Of a stretch of DNA of 16,426 bases, positions 1 to 6,470 are shown one piece after another (the first letter of the stretch is position 1; each line of letters opens with the position of its first letter). Both the position numbers and the translations under genes were made by a program. Source of the stretch: an uncultured Prevotella sp. (lineage in GTDB: Bacteria; Bacteroidota; Bacteroidia; Bacteroidales; Bacteroidaceae); NCBI GenBank assembly GCA_902477645.1, contig CABSIA010000058.1:1-16426 (forward strand). Reading direction: 5' to 3'. Under the pieces are notes generated by a model, which saw only the letters and a list, made by a program, of their open reading frames with translations, had not been told where the DNA came from and did no database searches.

Positions 1-33
1 TGCGTTGCCAAACGCTTATATATGCGTTCTGAA

Positions 34-96
34 TAAGATTATTAATCTTAATGCCGTAAGATTAATAATCTGTTGGCCGTAAGATTAATAATCTTA
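34..96. repeat. Cluster of three near-palindromic AT-rich repeats
   Basis: Three copies of a 15-17 bp AT-rich unit lie at 34-50, 57-71 and 80-96. Copies two and three read TAAGATTAATAATCT in the same direction, are preceded by GCCG, and start 23 bp apart. Copy one is the same unit in inverted orientation. Each unit is nearly self-complementary (AGATTA/TAATCT), so any copy can form a small hairpin. This could be an operator array or a degraded repeat element; its function is unknown. Apart from the doubtful small ORF at 184-381, I see no gene from 1 to 521. Confidence 0.6.
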
Positions 97-183
97 TCGC
101 CAACGCACCCGCATGCGTTTTTAAACAGATATCAATGACTCCGGCAGCACATACGGAAGAGTTTTGAAAAACGTCAAGAATAA

Positions 184-381
184 TTATCTGGTATAAGCGT
201 TTCTCTGCAAGTTTTTCTGCCGGCACGGCTTGCGTTCGCCCACGTTAAATTTATACGGTGGCTCCACGTTTTTTTTTATATGCGCATGCTCCGTAAAAAG
301 TGGCATTAAATTGGCTCGTAATGAACTTTTAACACTTAATATGTTTGCCAGCTCAGAAAAACTGCTTAATTTTGTATTCAT
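184..381 (-). CDS. Doubtful small hypothetical ORF (65 aa)
   Basis: An open frame of 65 codons with an ATG at 381. The product is basic (many K and R) and has no signal peptide, membrane segment or motif that I recognise. Its start faces tag divergently, about 140 bp away. It has no clear promoter element, and its length is within chance for this AT-rich stretch. It may be a small species-specific protein or no gene at all. Confidence 0.2.
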   Translation of the reverse strand: MNTKLSSFSELANILSVKSSLRANLMPLFTEHAHIKKNVEPPYKFNVGERKPCRQKNLQRNAYTR

Positions 382-470
382 AACAGTTATTCTTTAAATT
401 GCCGACACTATGTTTTTTAGCACATTACAAAGTGTGCAGCTTTTATGGAGAGACTGTTGTTTTGCTCAAT

Positions 471-478
471 TATTTTTG
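471..478 (+). promoter_or_regulatory. Possible -7 promoter element for tag
   Basis: TATTTTTG matches the Bacteroidetes -7 consensus TAnnTTTG and lies 43 bp before the preferred tag start at 522. No TTTG is seen at the expected -33 spacing, so this is a weak call. Confidence 0.3.
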
Positions 479-521
479 GGTGGGAGACTTTCGTTTATTA
501 TTAAATCTGACAAGTAATATT

Positions 522-1091
522 ATGAGCGATAAATTATCAAGGTGCGCCTGGTGTGGTGACGATTCTCTTTATGTGAAATATCATGATGAGGAATGGGGGA
601 GAGCTGTCAGGGATGACAAAACTCTTTTTGAATTCTTAACGCTTGAAAGCGCACAGGCAGGGCTTGCATGGATAACTATCTTGAGAAAAAGAGAAGGATA
701 CCGCACTGCATTTCTTGACTTCAATTATAAAGAAGTGGCAAAAATGACTCCCGAGGACGAAGAAAGGCTAAGGGCTTACGAGGGAATTGTAAAAAACAGA
801 TTAAAGATTCACAGCGCAATCATCAATGCTAAACTTTTTGGAGAAATAGTAGAAGAATTTGGATCATTTTTCAATTATGTGATGACATTTATGCCTAATG
901 GAGAAAGGATAATCAATGATATACCCAATCTTGAGTCTGTGCCAGTGTCATCGCCCGTATCTGATGCCATGAGCAAAGACATGAGGAAAAGAGGATTTAA
1001 ATTTTTTGGCACCACGATTTGCTACTCATTTCTTCAGGCAACCGGTTTCATCGATGACCACCTTAATTCCTGCCATTGCAAAAACAAATAA
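522..1091 (+). CDS. tag: DNA-3-methyladenine glycosylase I
   Basis: A 189-residue protein that closely follows E. coli Tag (187 aa), a helix-hairpin-helix glycosylase that removes 3-methyladenine from alkylated DNA in base excision repair. Residues visible by alignment are the zinc ligands Cys8, His21, His180 and Cys184, the base-pocket residues Tyr20, Glu42 and Trp50, and the conserved KRGFKF(F)GTTICYSF block at 156-170. The same frame is open upstream to an ATG at 399. The extra 41 residues are hydrophobic, match nothing in Tag and overlap the likely promoter, so I take the start at 522. As is usual in this phylum, no Shine-Dalgarno is seen. The gene stands alone and converges on the esterase gene. 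It is ordinary and complete. Confidence 0.95.
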   Translation: MSDKLSRCAWCGDDSLYVKYHDEEWGRAVRDDKTLFEFLTLESAQAGLAWITILRKREGYRTAFLDFNYKEVAKMTPEDEERLRAYEGIVKNRLKIHSAIINAKLFGEIVEEFGSFFNYVMTFMPNGERIINDIPNLESVPVSSPVSDAMSKDMRKRGFKFFGTTICYSFLQATGFIDDHLNSCHCKNK

Positions 1092-1137
1092 TTCGACTTT
1101 CTTAAGTTCTGGAGAAATAGGAAGTGGAAAACACTTT

Positions 1138-1298
1138 GTAATATGCAAAAAAATAACTTACGCAATGATTGTGTACTATGCGCCCCGAAGGGGCAACAGG
1201 CACATTACCCTGGGCATTGCCATGGATAATAGGCATCCGGGGCAATGCGCCCTGCAATGGCAAAAGCATAATTGCGTAAGTTATTTTTCAAATATTAC
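1138..1298. repeat. 161-bp inverted-repeat element (MITE- or REP-like)
   Basis: The ends are an 18-bp perfect inverted repeat at 1149-1166 and 1271-1288 (core ATAACTTACGCAAT). With one indel it extends outwards to 1138 and 1298. Inside are GC-rich hairpins: GCCCC-gaa-GGGGC at 1182-1194, and GGGCATTGCC at 1212-1221 pairing with GGCAATGC..GCCC at 1241-1252. ACTTTGT occurs at both borders (1133-1139 and 1297-1303), although it overlaps the ends of the extended arms. It lies between convergent genes, as an intergenic mobile or palindromic repeat would, and carries no ORF of its own. It could instead be an elaborate bidirectional terminator. Confidence 0.6.
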
Positions 1299-1303
1299 TT
1301 TGT

Positions 1304-1328
1304 TTTTTCAGCATATTCTGCTGAAAAA
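1304..1328. terminator. Bidirectional hairpin terminator
   Basis: TTTTTCAGCA (1304-1313) pairs perfectly with TGCTGAAAAA (1319-1328) across a five-base loop, with T and A runs at the base of the stem. It could stop transcripts from both tag and the minus-strand esterase gene. The last codons of the esterase gene lie inside the stem. Confidence 0.55.
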
Positions 1329-2294
1329 CACGAGGATGTCTTCCCATGTCTTGAAAGTGTCGGAGCCAAACTCTATGACGGTGCCCATGAAGTCTTTTGG
1401 CGGCCGGCAGGAGATGAAATAGTCGCCTATGAGGGTTTTGGGCATGTTTGTGAATATCACATGGTTGTGAGCTGGTGTTGATAGATATTTCTCGCACCAC
1501 GCCATGGTCTCGGTGAGATATTCGTGGTTGTTGGTTGGGCACGGAGCTACTATGTAGACATCGAAATGCTCTATGAGGAACTCGTAGGCTTGCGTGAGGT
1601 TCGACTTGGGGCGGTTGTAGCTGTCCTGCAGGCAGTCGGCAGCTATATACAGAGCTGGACGCTCACGTCCTTCCTGCTTATCGCTAATCCAGCGTATTAC
1701 GGGCAATACGCCATGTGTGAAGCTGCTGTCGTCCATTCTGTGCCCGCCGTGGAAATGGAAAGCCTGGGTATAGTGCTCACGGAAAAGGTCGAAGGTATGA
1801 ACCACAGGATCGTTGTCGCCAAAGAGCCCGTATACATGGCCGTTGTCGTCGGCGGCATGCTCGAAGTTCTGCATACAGATGTCACGGTATTCCTTCTCGA
1901 GCGACTTTGTTACAAGAAACTCAGTCTCGCCGTCGGCACGTGGATTTTGCCAAAGCTGCTTGCCAGTCATGCCATGGGCTTTCATGGTGTCGTGCATGTT
2001 GAATGCCGGGTTTACGCAGATGCGGTCTATGCCATAGAGCATCTCCGTATACATGCCGCCCATGGATGTGCCAATTATCAGGTCGGGTTTCTCACGCCCG
2101 CAAACGTCACGGAGCATTGCTAATGCCTCGGCGGGATGCAGAGGCAGGTCGTATGCTATGACAGTGGCGTTGGGCAGCACGTCTTTTATGCGTCTCACCG
2201 TTCCCGATTGGGCCGACGAGCCGAAGCCGTGAACATATAGTATCTTTTTGCCCGACATGAGGTCGGGGAACTGTTTTATATATTGATTTTCCAT
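1308..2294 (-). CDS. YqiA-like alpha/beta-hydrolase fused to a degenerate deoxyribonucleotidase-like domain
   Basis: A 328-residue protein with two parts. Residues 17-205 resemble YqiA/UPF0227 esterases: HGFGSS at 22-27, nucleophile elbow GTSMG at 75-79 (Ser77), probable acid in FGDND (Asp160 or Asp162), and catalytic His185 in GGHRMDD. This part should hydrolyse acyl esters in the cytoplasm; there is no signal peptide. Residues 213-325 resemble the NT5C family of HAD 5'(3')-deoxyribonucleotidases (pattern FDVYIVAP, then T..MAWCEKYL, TNMPKTLIGDY, IEFGS..F..W). The catalytic Asp pair is lost: the first motif reads ALYIAADC, and the usual IDDR reads ISCR. The fused domain is therefore probably non-catalytic, perhaps a ligand-binding or structural domain. 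The start lies 6 bp after the upstream HAD gene, so the two share a transcript. Confidence 0.8.
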   Translation of the reverse strand: MENQYIKQFPDLMSGKKILYVHGFGSSAQSGTVRRIKDVLPNATVIAYDLPLHPAEALAMLRDVCGREKPDLIIGTSMGGMYTEMLYGIDRICVNPAFNMHDTMKAHGMTGKQLWQNPRADGETEFLVTKSLEKEYRDICMQNFEHAADDNGHVYGLFGDNDPVVHTFDLFREHYTQAFHFHGGHRMDDSSFTHGVLPVIRWISDKQEGRERPALYIAADCLQDSYNRPKSNLTQAYEFLIEHFDVYIVAPCPTNNHEYLTETMAWCEKYLSTPAHNHVIFTNMPKTLIGDYFISCRPPKDFMGTVIEFGSDTFKTWEDILVFFSRIC

Positions 2295-2300
2295 TATCTA

Positions 2301-3017
2301 TTATTGTAGTTGCGGATTGTGGCCGTTGCATGTGACGGCTCTGCAGAGATCTCTGATGTTGGATATTGTCCTCACCCTTGGGTGCGCATACGCCTTTACG
2401 TGCTCATACTGCCAGATGCGTTTTGCCGGCACGTGTATGGCATAGGCTCCTGTCTCCACGGCTGGTATCACGTCGCTTTTGAACGAGTTGCCTACCATGA
2501 GCATTTCCTCTGGCTCTATTCCAAGCTCACGGCACAGCAGGCGGACTGCATCGGGCGTTTTGTCGTTGACCACCTTCACGTAGTCAAAGTAGTGGCTGAG
2601 GCCCGAGCGCTCAAGTTTGCCGTGCTGGTCTAAAAGCTCGCCTTTTGTAAACACTGCCAACTTCAAACCGTCATGGTGCGACAGACTTTCAAGAACCTCA
2701 ACAACGCCATCAAGAGGCGTGGCGGGTAATGTGAGCAGGCTGCGCCCAAGTTCCAAAATCCGTCTGATGCCCTCGCCTCCTATTTTGCCACCGGTCATGG
2801 CATTGGCATTCTCAATGAGCGATATGGTAAATGCCTTAACCCCAAAACCCAGCAACGGCATGTTGCGGCACTCGGTCTCGAAAAGACTTCTTTTCACCTC
2901 TTCCTTGTCTGCGCCATATTCTGCCAGCAGCGAGGCGTAGTCCTCCTCTACTTCCACGAAGTGCGACTGGCAGTCCCAAAGTGTGTCGTCGGCATCGAAA
3001 ACAACAGCTTTTATCAT
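2301..3017 (-). CDS. HAD-superfamily hydrolase (phosphatase-like)
   Basis: A 238-residue protein with all four haloacid-dehalogenase motifs: DADDT at 8-12 (nucleophile Asp8, acid/base Asp10), Thr124 in AVFTKG, Lys153 in NDKTPD, and GNSFKSD at 176-182 with Asp182. A helical cap lies between motifs I and II, as in C1-cap COG1011 phosphatases such as nucleotidases or phosphoglycolate-like enzymes. The substrate cannot be read from sequence. The frame extends to an ATG at 3062, but that would place the promoter element inside the gene, and MIKAVVFDADDT is the usual HAD start, so I take 3017. It is the first gene of a two-gene operon with the esterase. Confidence 0.88.
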   Translation of the reverse strand: MIKAVVFDADDTLWDCQSHFVEVEEDYASLLAEYGADKEEVKRSLFETECRNMPLLGFGVKAFTISLIENANAMTGGKIGGEGIRRILELGRSLLTLPATPLDGVVEVLESLSHHDGLKLAVFTKGELLDQHGKLERSGLSHYFDYVKVVNDKTPDAVRLLCRELGIEPEEMLMVGNSFKSDVIPAVETGAYAIHVPAKRIWQYEHVKAYAHPRVRTISNIRDLCRAVTCNGHNPQLQ

Positions 3018-3037
3018 GTCACATGTCTTTTTGTTTG

Positions 3038-3068
3038 CAAAGGTAGTGTAAAATTTCGCCAAACCAAA
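3038..3068 (-). promoter_or_regulatory. Promoter of the HAD-esterase operon
   Basis: On the minus strand, TTTG at 3068-3065 is followed after 19 bp by TACCTTTG at 3045-3038. This is a full Bacteroidetes sigma-ABfr-type -33/-7 promoter. The -7 box ends 20 bp before the start codon at 3017, which leaves only a very short leader. Confidence 0.7.
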
Positions 3069-3085
3069 ATTTTACACTACCTTTG
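3055..3085 (+). promoter_or_regulatory. Promoter of the glycosyltransferase gene
   Basis: TACCTTTG at 3078-3085 is a consensus -7 element. At 19-bp spacing the -33 position reads TTCG (3055-3058), three of four bases of TTTG. The start codon at 3120 lies 34 bp after the box. Confidence 0.65.
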
Positions 3086-3119
3086 CAAGTAATAAGCCTA
3101 AATAAAACACATACAAACC

Positions 3120-4142
3120 ATGCCACAGCTGCCACCACCTAACATCAACATTGCAGTTTTGCTCGTATTCTTCAACCGCCCTTCTACCTTCAAGCTCGTT
3201 TTTGACGAAGTGCGGAAGGCACGTCCGTCACATCTGTTCCTATACCAGGACGGCCCGCGCTCAGAGGCCGACATGCCGGGCATAGAGGCGTGCCGCAAGA
3301 TAGCTGCAGACATCGACTGGCAGTGCGATGTGAGGACTTGCTTCCAAGAGCGCAACTACGGCTGCGACCCGTCGGGCTTCATGGCTCACAGATGGGCGTT
3401 CAGCATTGCCGACAAGTGTATAGTGCTTGAGGACGACGTGGTGCCGAGCCAGTCGTTCTTCCCCTTCTGCAAGGAAATGCTCGACCGCTATGAGCACGAC
3501 GAGCGCATAACAATGATAGCTGGTTTCAATACCGACGAGCAGACTGCGGACATGCCATATAGCTATTTCTTCACATCGGCATTCTCCATCTGGGGATGGG
3601 CATCGTGGCGCAGAGTTGTGGAGAGATGGGATGAGAAATATAGTTTCCTCGACGACGCACACACTGCACGTCAGCTTGCCGCTCTTGCCAAGGAGCGGCA
3701 TGTGAGGGCAGACTTCATGAAGATGTGCCATGACCACAAGGCAAGCGGGAAACCCTATTTCGAGAGTATATTCTGGTCACGGATGCTCATGGACAACGGA
3801 CTCGCCGTGATGCCTGCCGTAAACTTGATTAACAATGTAGGCGCAACAGCCGACTCCACACACTACAGCGAGTTGCAGACCATGCCAAAGGCTCTCAGGC
3901 GCCTGTTCACAATGAAACGCCTTGAGCTGCAGTTTCCGCTGCGCCATCCTGCCTGCGTAATGGAAGATGCAGGCTACCGCCAACGCCTATACCGCCGTAA
4001 CGCATGGGGACATCCCTGGATAAAGGCCGGCCGCTCAATGGAAGAGCTGTGGTACAACCTCGTGCAGCTAAAGTTCGGATACATTGCAAAAATGGCGACA
4101 CGAAGACTGAAGAAAACATTTGGATTACAGAAACATAAATGA
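3120..4142 (+). CDS. Glycosyltransferase-like protein (often annotated 'hemolysin activation protein')
   Basis: A 340-residue cytoplasmic protein with a GT-A type nucleotide-sugar-binding fold. It opens with a beta strand, INIAVLLVFFNRPS (9-22). LFLYQDGPR follows at 39-47, and the acidic metal-binding motif is LEDDVVPS at 103-110. The block SAFSIWGWASWRR (153-165) is typical of the Bacteroidales GT family related to GNT-I and GT2 enzymes. No membrane segment is seen; the basic C-terminus (ATRRLKKTFGLQKHK) could touch the membrane. It likely adds a sugar to a surface glycan, with donor and acceptor unknown. It is monocistronic and leads into the octamer hairpin. Confidence 0.75.
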   Translation: MPQLPPPNINIAVLLVFFNRPSTFKLVFDEVRKARPSHLFLYQDGPRSEADMPGIEACRKIAADIDWQCDVRTCFQERNYGCDPSGFMAHRWAFSIADKCIVLEDDVVPSQSFFPFCKEMLDRYEHDERITMIAGFNTDEQTADMPYSYFFTSAFSIWGWASWRRVVERWDEKYSFLDDAHTARQLAALAKERHVRADFMKMCHDHKASGKPYFESIFWSRMLMDNGLAVMPAVNLINNVGATADSTHYSELQTMPKALRRLFTMKRLELQFPLRHPACVMEDAGYRQRLYRRNAWGHPWIKAGRSMEELWYNLVQLKFGYIAKMATRRLKKTFGLQKHK

Positions 4143-4146
4143 TTTT

Positions 4147-4261
4147 GAGTTGACAAGTGAACATGTTGACGAGTTGACGGTTAATCCCACACCATAGAAC
4201 TAACAACTTGTTTACTCGTCCACTCGTCCACTTGTCCACTCGTTAACTCGTCAACTTAATT
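4147..4261. repeat. Octamer tandem repeats in opposite orientations forming a long hairpin
   Basis: The right half (4206-4261) is seven consecutive 8-bp units of the type ACTCGTCC (ACTTGTTT, ACTCGTCC twice, ACTTGTCC, ACTCGTTA, ACTCGTCA, ACTTAATT). The left half (4148-4179) holds four units of the reverse complement (AGTTGACA, AGTGAACA, TGTTGACG, AGTTGACG). Arms 4147-4179 and 4217-4249 pair at about 27 of 33 positions around a 37-base loop. It lies between the glycosyltransferase and GH97 genes, ends 8 bp before the GH97 ATG, and may terminate the first or regulate the second. Confidence 0.75.
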
Positions 4262-4269
4262 AAATAACT

Positions 4270-6231
4270 ATGAGAAAAACTTTATTAACCACTCTCGCCA
4301 TGGCTGCGGCAACATGCTCTATGGCAACTGACGTAAAAATCACATCGCCCGACGGCAGACTACAGGTAGATGTAAACGACAACAACGGCACACCTACCTA
4401 CACTGTCAGTTACGACGGCAAGACAATGATGACACCGTCGGCATTGGGACTGAAGACAAATATCGGCGACTTTTGCACAGGTCTCAGTATTAAGGAGGCA
4501 AAGACAAGCAAGGTGGACAAGCACTACACCATGTCGCGGACAAAAGCCTCAGAGGGACATTTTAAGGCAAACCAGACCGACATAATAATGCAGAACACAT
4601 CCGGAATGAGAATGACCGTCACATTCTGCGTCGCCGACAACGATGTGGCTTTCCGCTACACACTGCACCGCGGCAAAGACAACAACCCTAAATGTGCAGT
4701 AATCTACTCAGAGGCAACGGCTTTCAACTTCCCCGATTATACAACAACCTTTATCTGCCCGCAGAGCAAAACCATGGCAGGGTGGGAACGCACCAAGCCA
4801 TCGTACGAGGAAGAATACACACCCGATGCGCCTTTGGACACTCTGTCGCAATATGGCGAGGGCTACACATTCCCCGCACTTTTCCACATTGGCGACAACG
4901 GCTGGGCACTTGTTGGCGAGACGGGCACGGGCAGCAACTATCCCGGCTGTCACATCAGTGACTACAGCAAAGGCAAGGGCTACAGCATAGCATTCCCTAA
5001 CCCTACAGAGATGAACGGGCTCGGGAGCCAATACGCCGGCGTCACCGTTCCAGGCTCTACGCCATGGAGAACCATAACCGTCGGCTCAAATCTGAAACCG
5101 ATCGTAGAGACAACTATTCCATACGACCTCGTAGAGCCTCTATACAAGCCCTCGCAGGAATATAAACCAGGGCGATATACATGGAGCTGGCTGATGTGGC
5201 AGGACGAATCCATTAACTACGACGACCAGATAAAGTTCATAGATCTCGCAGCCGCCATGGGTTACGAATATTGTCTTGTCGACGGACTCTGGGACAAGCA
5301 GATAGGCCGTAGCCGTGTAGAGGAACTGTCACGCTATGCACAGTCGAAGGGTGTCAGACTGCTGTTATGGTACAACTCTAACGGCTACTGGAACGATGCG
5401 CCACAAGGACCACGCCACCGCATGGACACCTCATGGGCACGCGAGGAGGAGATGACATGGATGCGCAACAACGGCATAGCCGGCATCAAGGTCGACTTCT
5501 TCGGCAGCGACAAGCAGGAGATGATGAAGCTCTACGAGGATATTCTCGTAGATGCCAACCGCCACGGCCTGCAGGTAATATTCCATGGATGCACCATACC
5601 GCGCGGATGGGAGCGCATGTACCCCAACTACGTAGCGTCAGAGGCTCTTCTTGCATCCGAGAACGTGCGCTTTACCGACCACCATGCGCGCCGCGAGGCT
5701 TTCGAGCTTACCATGCACCCGTTCTCACGCAACGCCCTTGGCAGTGCTGACTGGGGTGGTGTTATGATGAACACACACATGCACAAAGACAACAAGAGCG
5801 GCCATCCGCGCTATACCAGCAACACCTTCGAGATGGCATCGGCAATTGTAATACAGACAAGCGTGAACTGCGTTGCCATGTGCCCCAATAACCTTGATGA
5901 GCTGCAGCCTTTCGAGATTGACTTCCTGAAAGAATTGCCTACAACATGGGACGAGACACGATACATCGACGGCTACCCGACACGCTATGCGGTATTGGCC
6001 CGCCGCTGTGCAGACAAATGGTATGTTGCAGGCCTCAACGCCACCGACAAACCGTTAATTCTCCGTCTCTCGCTCCCGATGCTCGCAGGAAAGACCGTTA
6101 GCTATTACACAGACCTGCCCAAGAAAAAAGACCAGCAACTGCCGGCACCTGTGCTGAAGACCCTTAAAGTTGATGCAAAAGGAATTGCGAAGGTCACAAT
6201 TCAGCCTAATGGAGGAATAATTCTGAAGTAA
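4270..6231 (+). CDS. GH97 family glycoside hydrolase, retaining (alpha-galactosidase-like)
   Basis: A 653-residue secreted or periplasmic enzyme with a Sec signal peptide (MRKTLLTTLAMAAATCSMA, likely cut after residue 19). An N-terminal beta-sandwich (about 22-290) is followed by a (beta/alpha)8 barrel (about 300-560) and a C-terminal beta domain, the standard GH97 layout and length. The barrel carries GIKVDFFGSDKQ with Asp409, which aligns with the nucleophile Asp of the retaining GH97 alpha-galactosidase BtGH97b (BT1871). Inverting SusB-type alpha-glucosidases lack this Asp. Glu464 (LLASEN) has the spacing of the acid/base; Glu458 is the alternative. FHGCTIPRGWER (438-449) is a family block. 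The enzyme probably releases alpha-linked galactose from plant oligosaccharides. No SusC/D partners are visible, so it is an isolated gene. Confidence 0.93.
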   Translation: MRKTLLTTLAMAAATCSMATDVKITSPDGRLQVDVNDNNGTPTYTVSYDGKTMMTPSALGLKTNIGDFCTGLSIKEAKTSKVDKHYTMSRTKASEGHFKANQTDIIMQNTSGMRMTVTFCVADNDVAFRYTLHRGKDNNPKCAVIYSEATAFNFPDYTTTFICPQSKTMAGWERTKPSYEEEYTPDAPLDTLSQYGEGYTFPALFHIGDNGWALVGETGTGSNYPGCHISDYSKGKGYSIAFPNPTEMNGLGSQYAGVTVPGSTPWRTITVGSNLKPIVETTIPYDLVEPLYKPSQEYKPGRYTWSWLMWQDESINYDDQIKFIDLAAAMGYEYCLVDGLWDKQIGRSRVEELSRYAQSKGVRLLLWYNSNGYWNDAPQGPRHRMDTSWAREEEMTWMRNNGIAGIKVDFFGSDKQEMMKLYEDILVDANRHGLQVIFHGCTIPRGWERMYPNYVASEALLASENVRFTDHHARREAFELTMHPFSRNALGSADWGGVMMNTHMHKDNKSGHPRYTSNTFEMASAIVIQTSVNCVAMCPNNLDELQPFEIDFLKELPTTWDETRYIDGYPTRYAVLARRCADKWYVAGLNATDKPLILRLSLPMLAGKTVSYYTDLPKKKDQQLPAPVLKTLKVDAKGIAKVTIQPNGGIILK

Positions 6232-6242
6232 GGTTTGTTAGA

Positions 6243-6315
6243 TTATGAGGTTTTAAGGTTTTAAGGTGAAGTTACTAAAAAACTATTCTCACCTCAAAAC
6301 TTTAAAACCTCATAA
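6243..6315 (+). terminator. 27-bp stem hairpin after GH97
   Basis: Arms 6243-6269 and 6289-6315 match at 25 of 27 positions around a 19-base loop. The left arm contains the 8-bp repeat GGTTTTAA twice, and related octamers ending in AAAAC or ATAAC continue to the right, so the design recalls the hairpin before GH97. There is no clear T-run directly after it. It probably protects or ends the GH97 mRNA. Confidence 0.6.
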
Positions 6316-6377
6316 CCTTATCTATCAAAACCTTATACCATTGAAACCAATGCGAAAAGGTACACCTGTCGTCGCAA

Positions 6378-6436
6378 CCGCTTGCGATAGCCAATGCAAG
6401 CTGTTTCATAATCCATCGCAAGCGGCGGCATTTTTT
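6378..6436 (+). terminator. Hairpin with T-run between convergent genes
   Basis: CCGCTTGCGAT (6378-6388) pairs perfectly with ATCGCAAGCGG (6415-6425) across 26 bases. The T6 run at 6431-6436 follows, so this looks like an intrinsic terminator for rightward transcription. On the minus strand the hairpin has no U-tract, but it could still help end the RiPP operon transcript. Confidence 0.5.
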
Positions 6437-6470
6437 GGGGGGTATCAGAGCATATTTATGCGGCCTTATA

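Larger units (their letters stand above)
3035..3088. promoter_or_regulatory. 22-bp perfect inverted repeat carrying divergent promoters
   Basis: Positions 3035-3056 and 3067-3088 are exact reverse complements of each other, separated by a 10-bp centre. Each arm contains TACCTTTG reading outwards, so the HAD and glycosyltransferase genes are served by mirror-image -7 elements. The symmetry may be fortuitous, may serve a dimeric regulator, or may link the two transcripts. Confidence 0.75.

Noticed and set aside
34..96. CRISPR array
   Set aside because: Only three 15-17 bp units, spacers of 6-8 bp, one unit inverted, and no cas genes.
399..521. 41-residue N-terminal extension of Tag
   Set aside because: It does not match Tag proteins, overlaps a promoter-like box, and the internal ATG at 522 gives normal family length.
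1524..2123. 199-codon plus-strand ORF opposite the esterase gene
   Set aside because: It is antisense to a gene with clear catalytic motifs and shows no recognisable domain.
3018..3062. 15-residue upstream extension of the HAD protein
   Set aside because: It would put the -7 promoter box inside the coding region and has no family support.
3261..3737. 158-codon minus-strand ORF inside the glycosyltransferase gene
   Set aside because: It is a shadow of a well-supported gene, with no motif.
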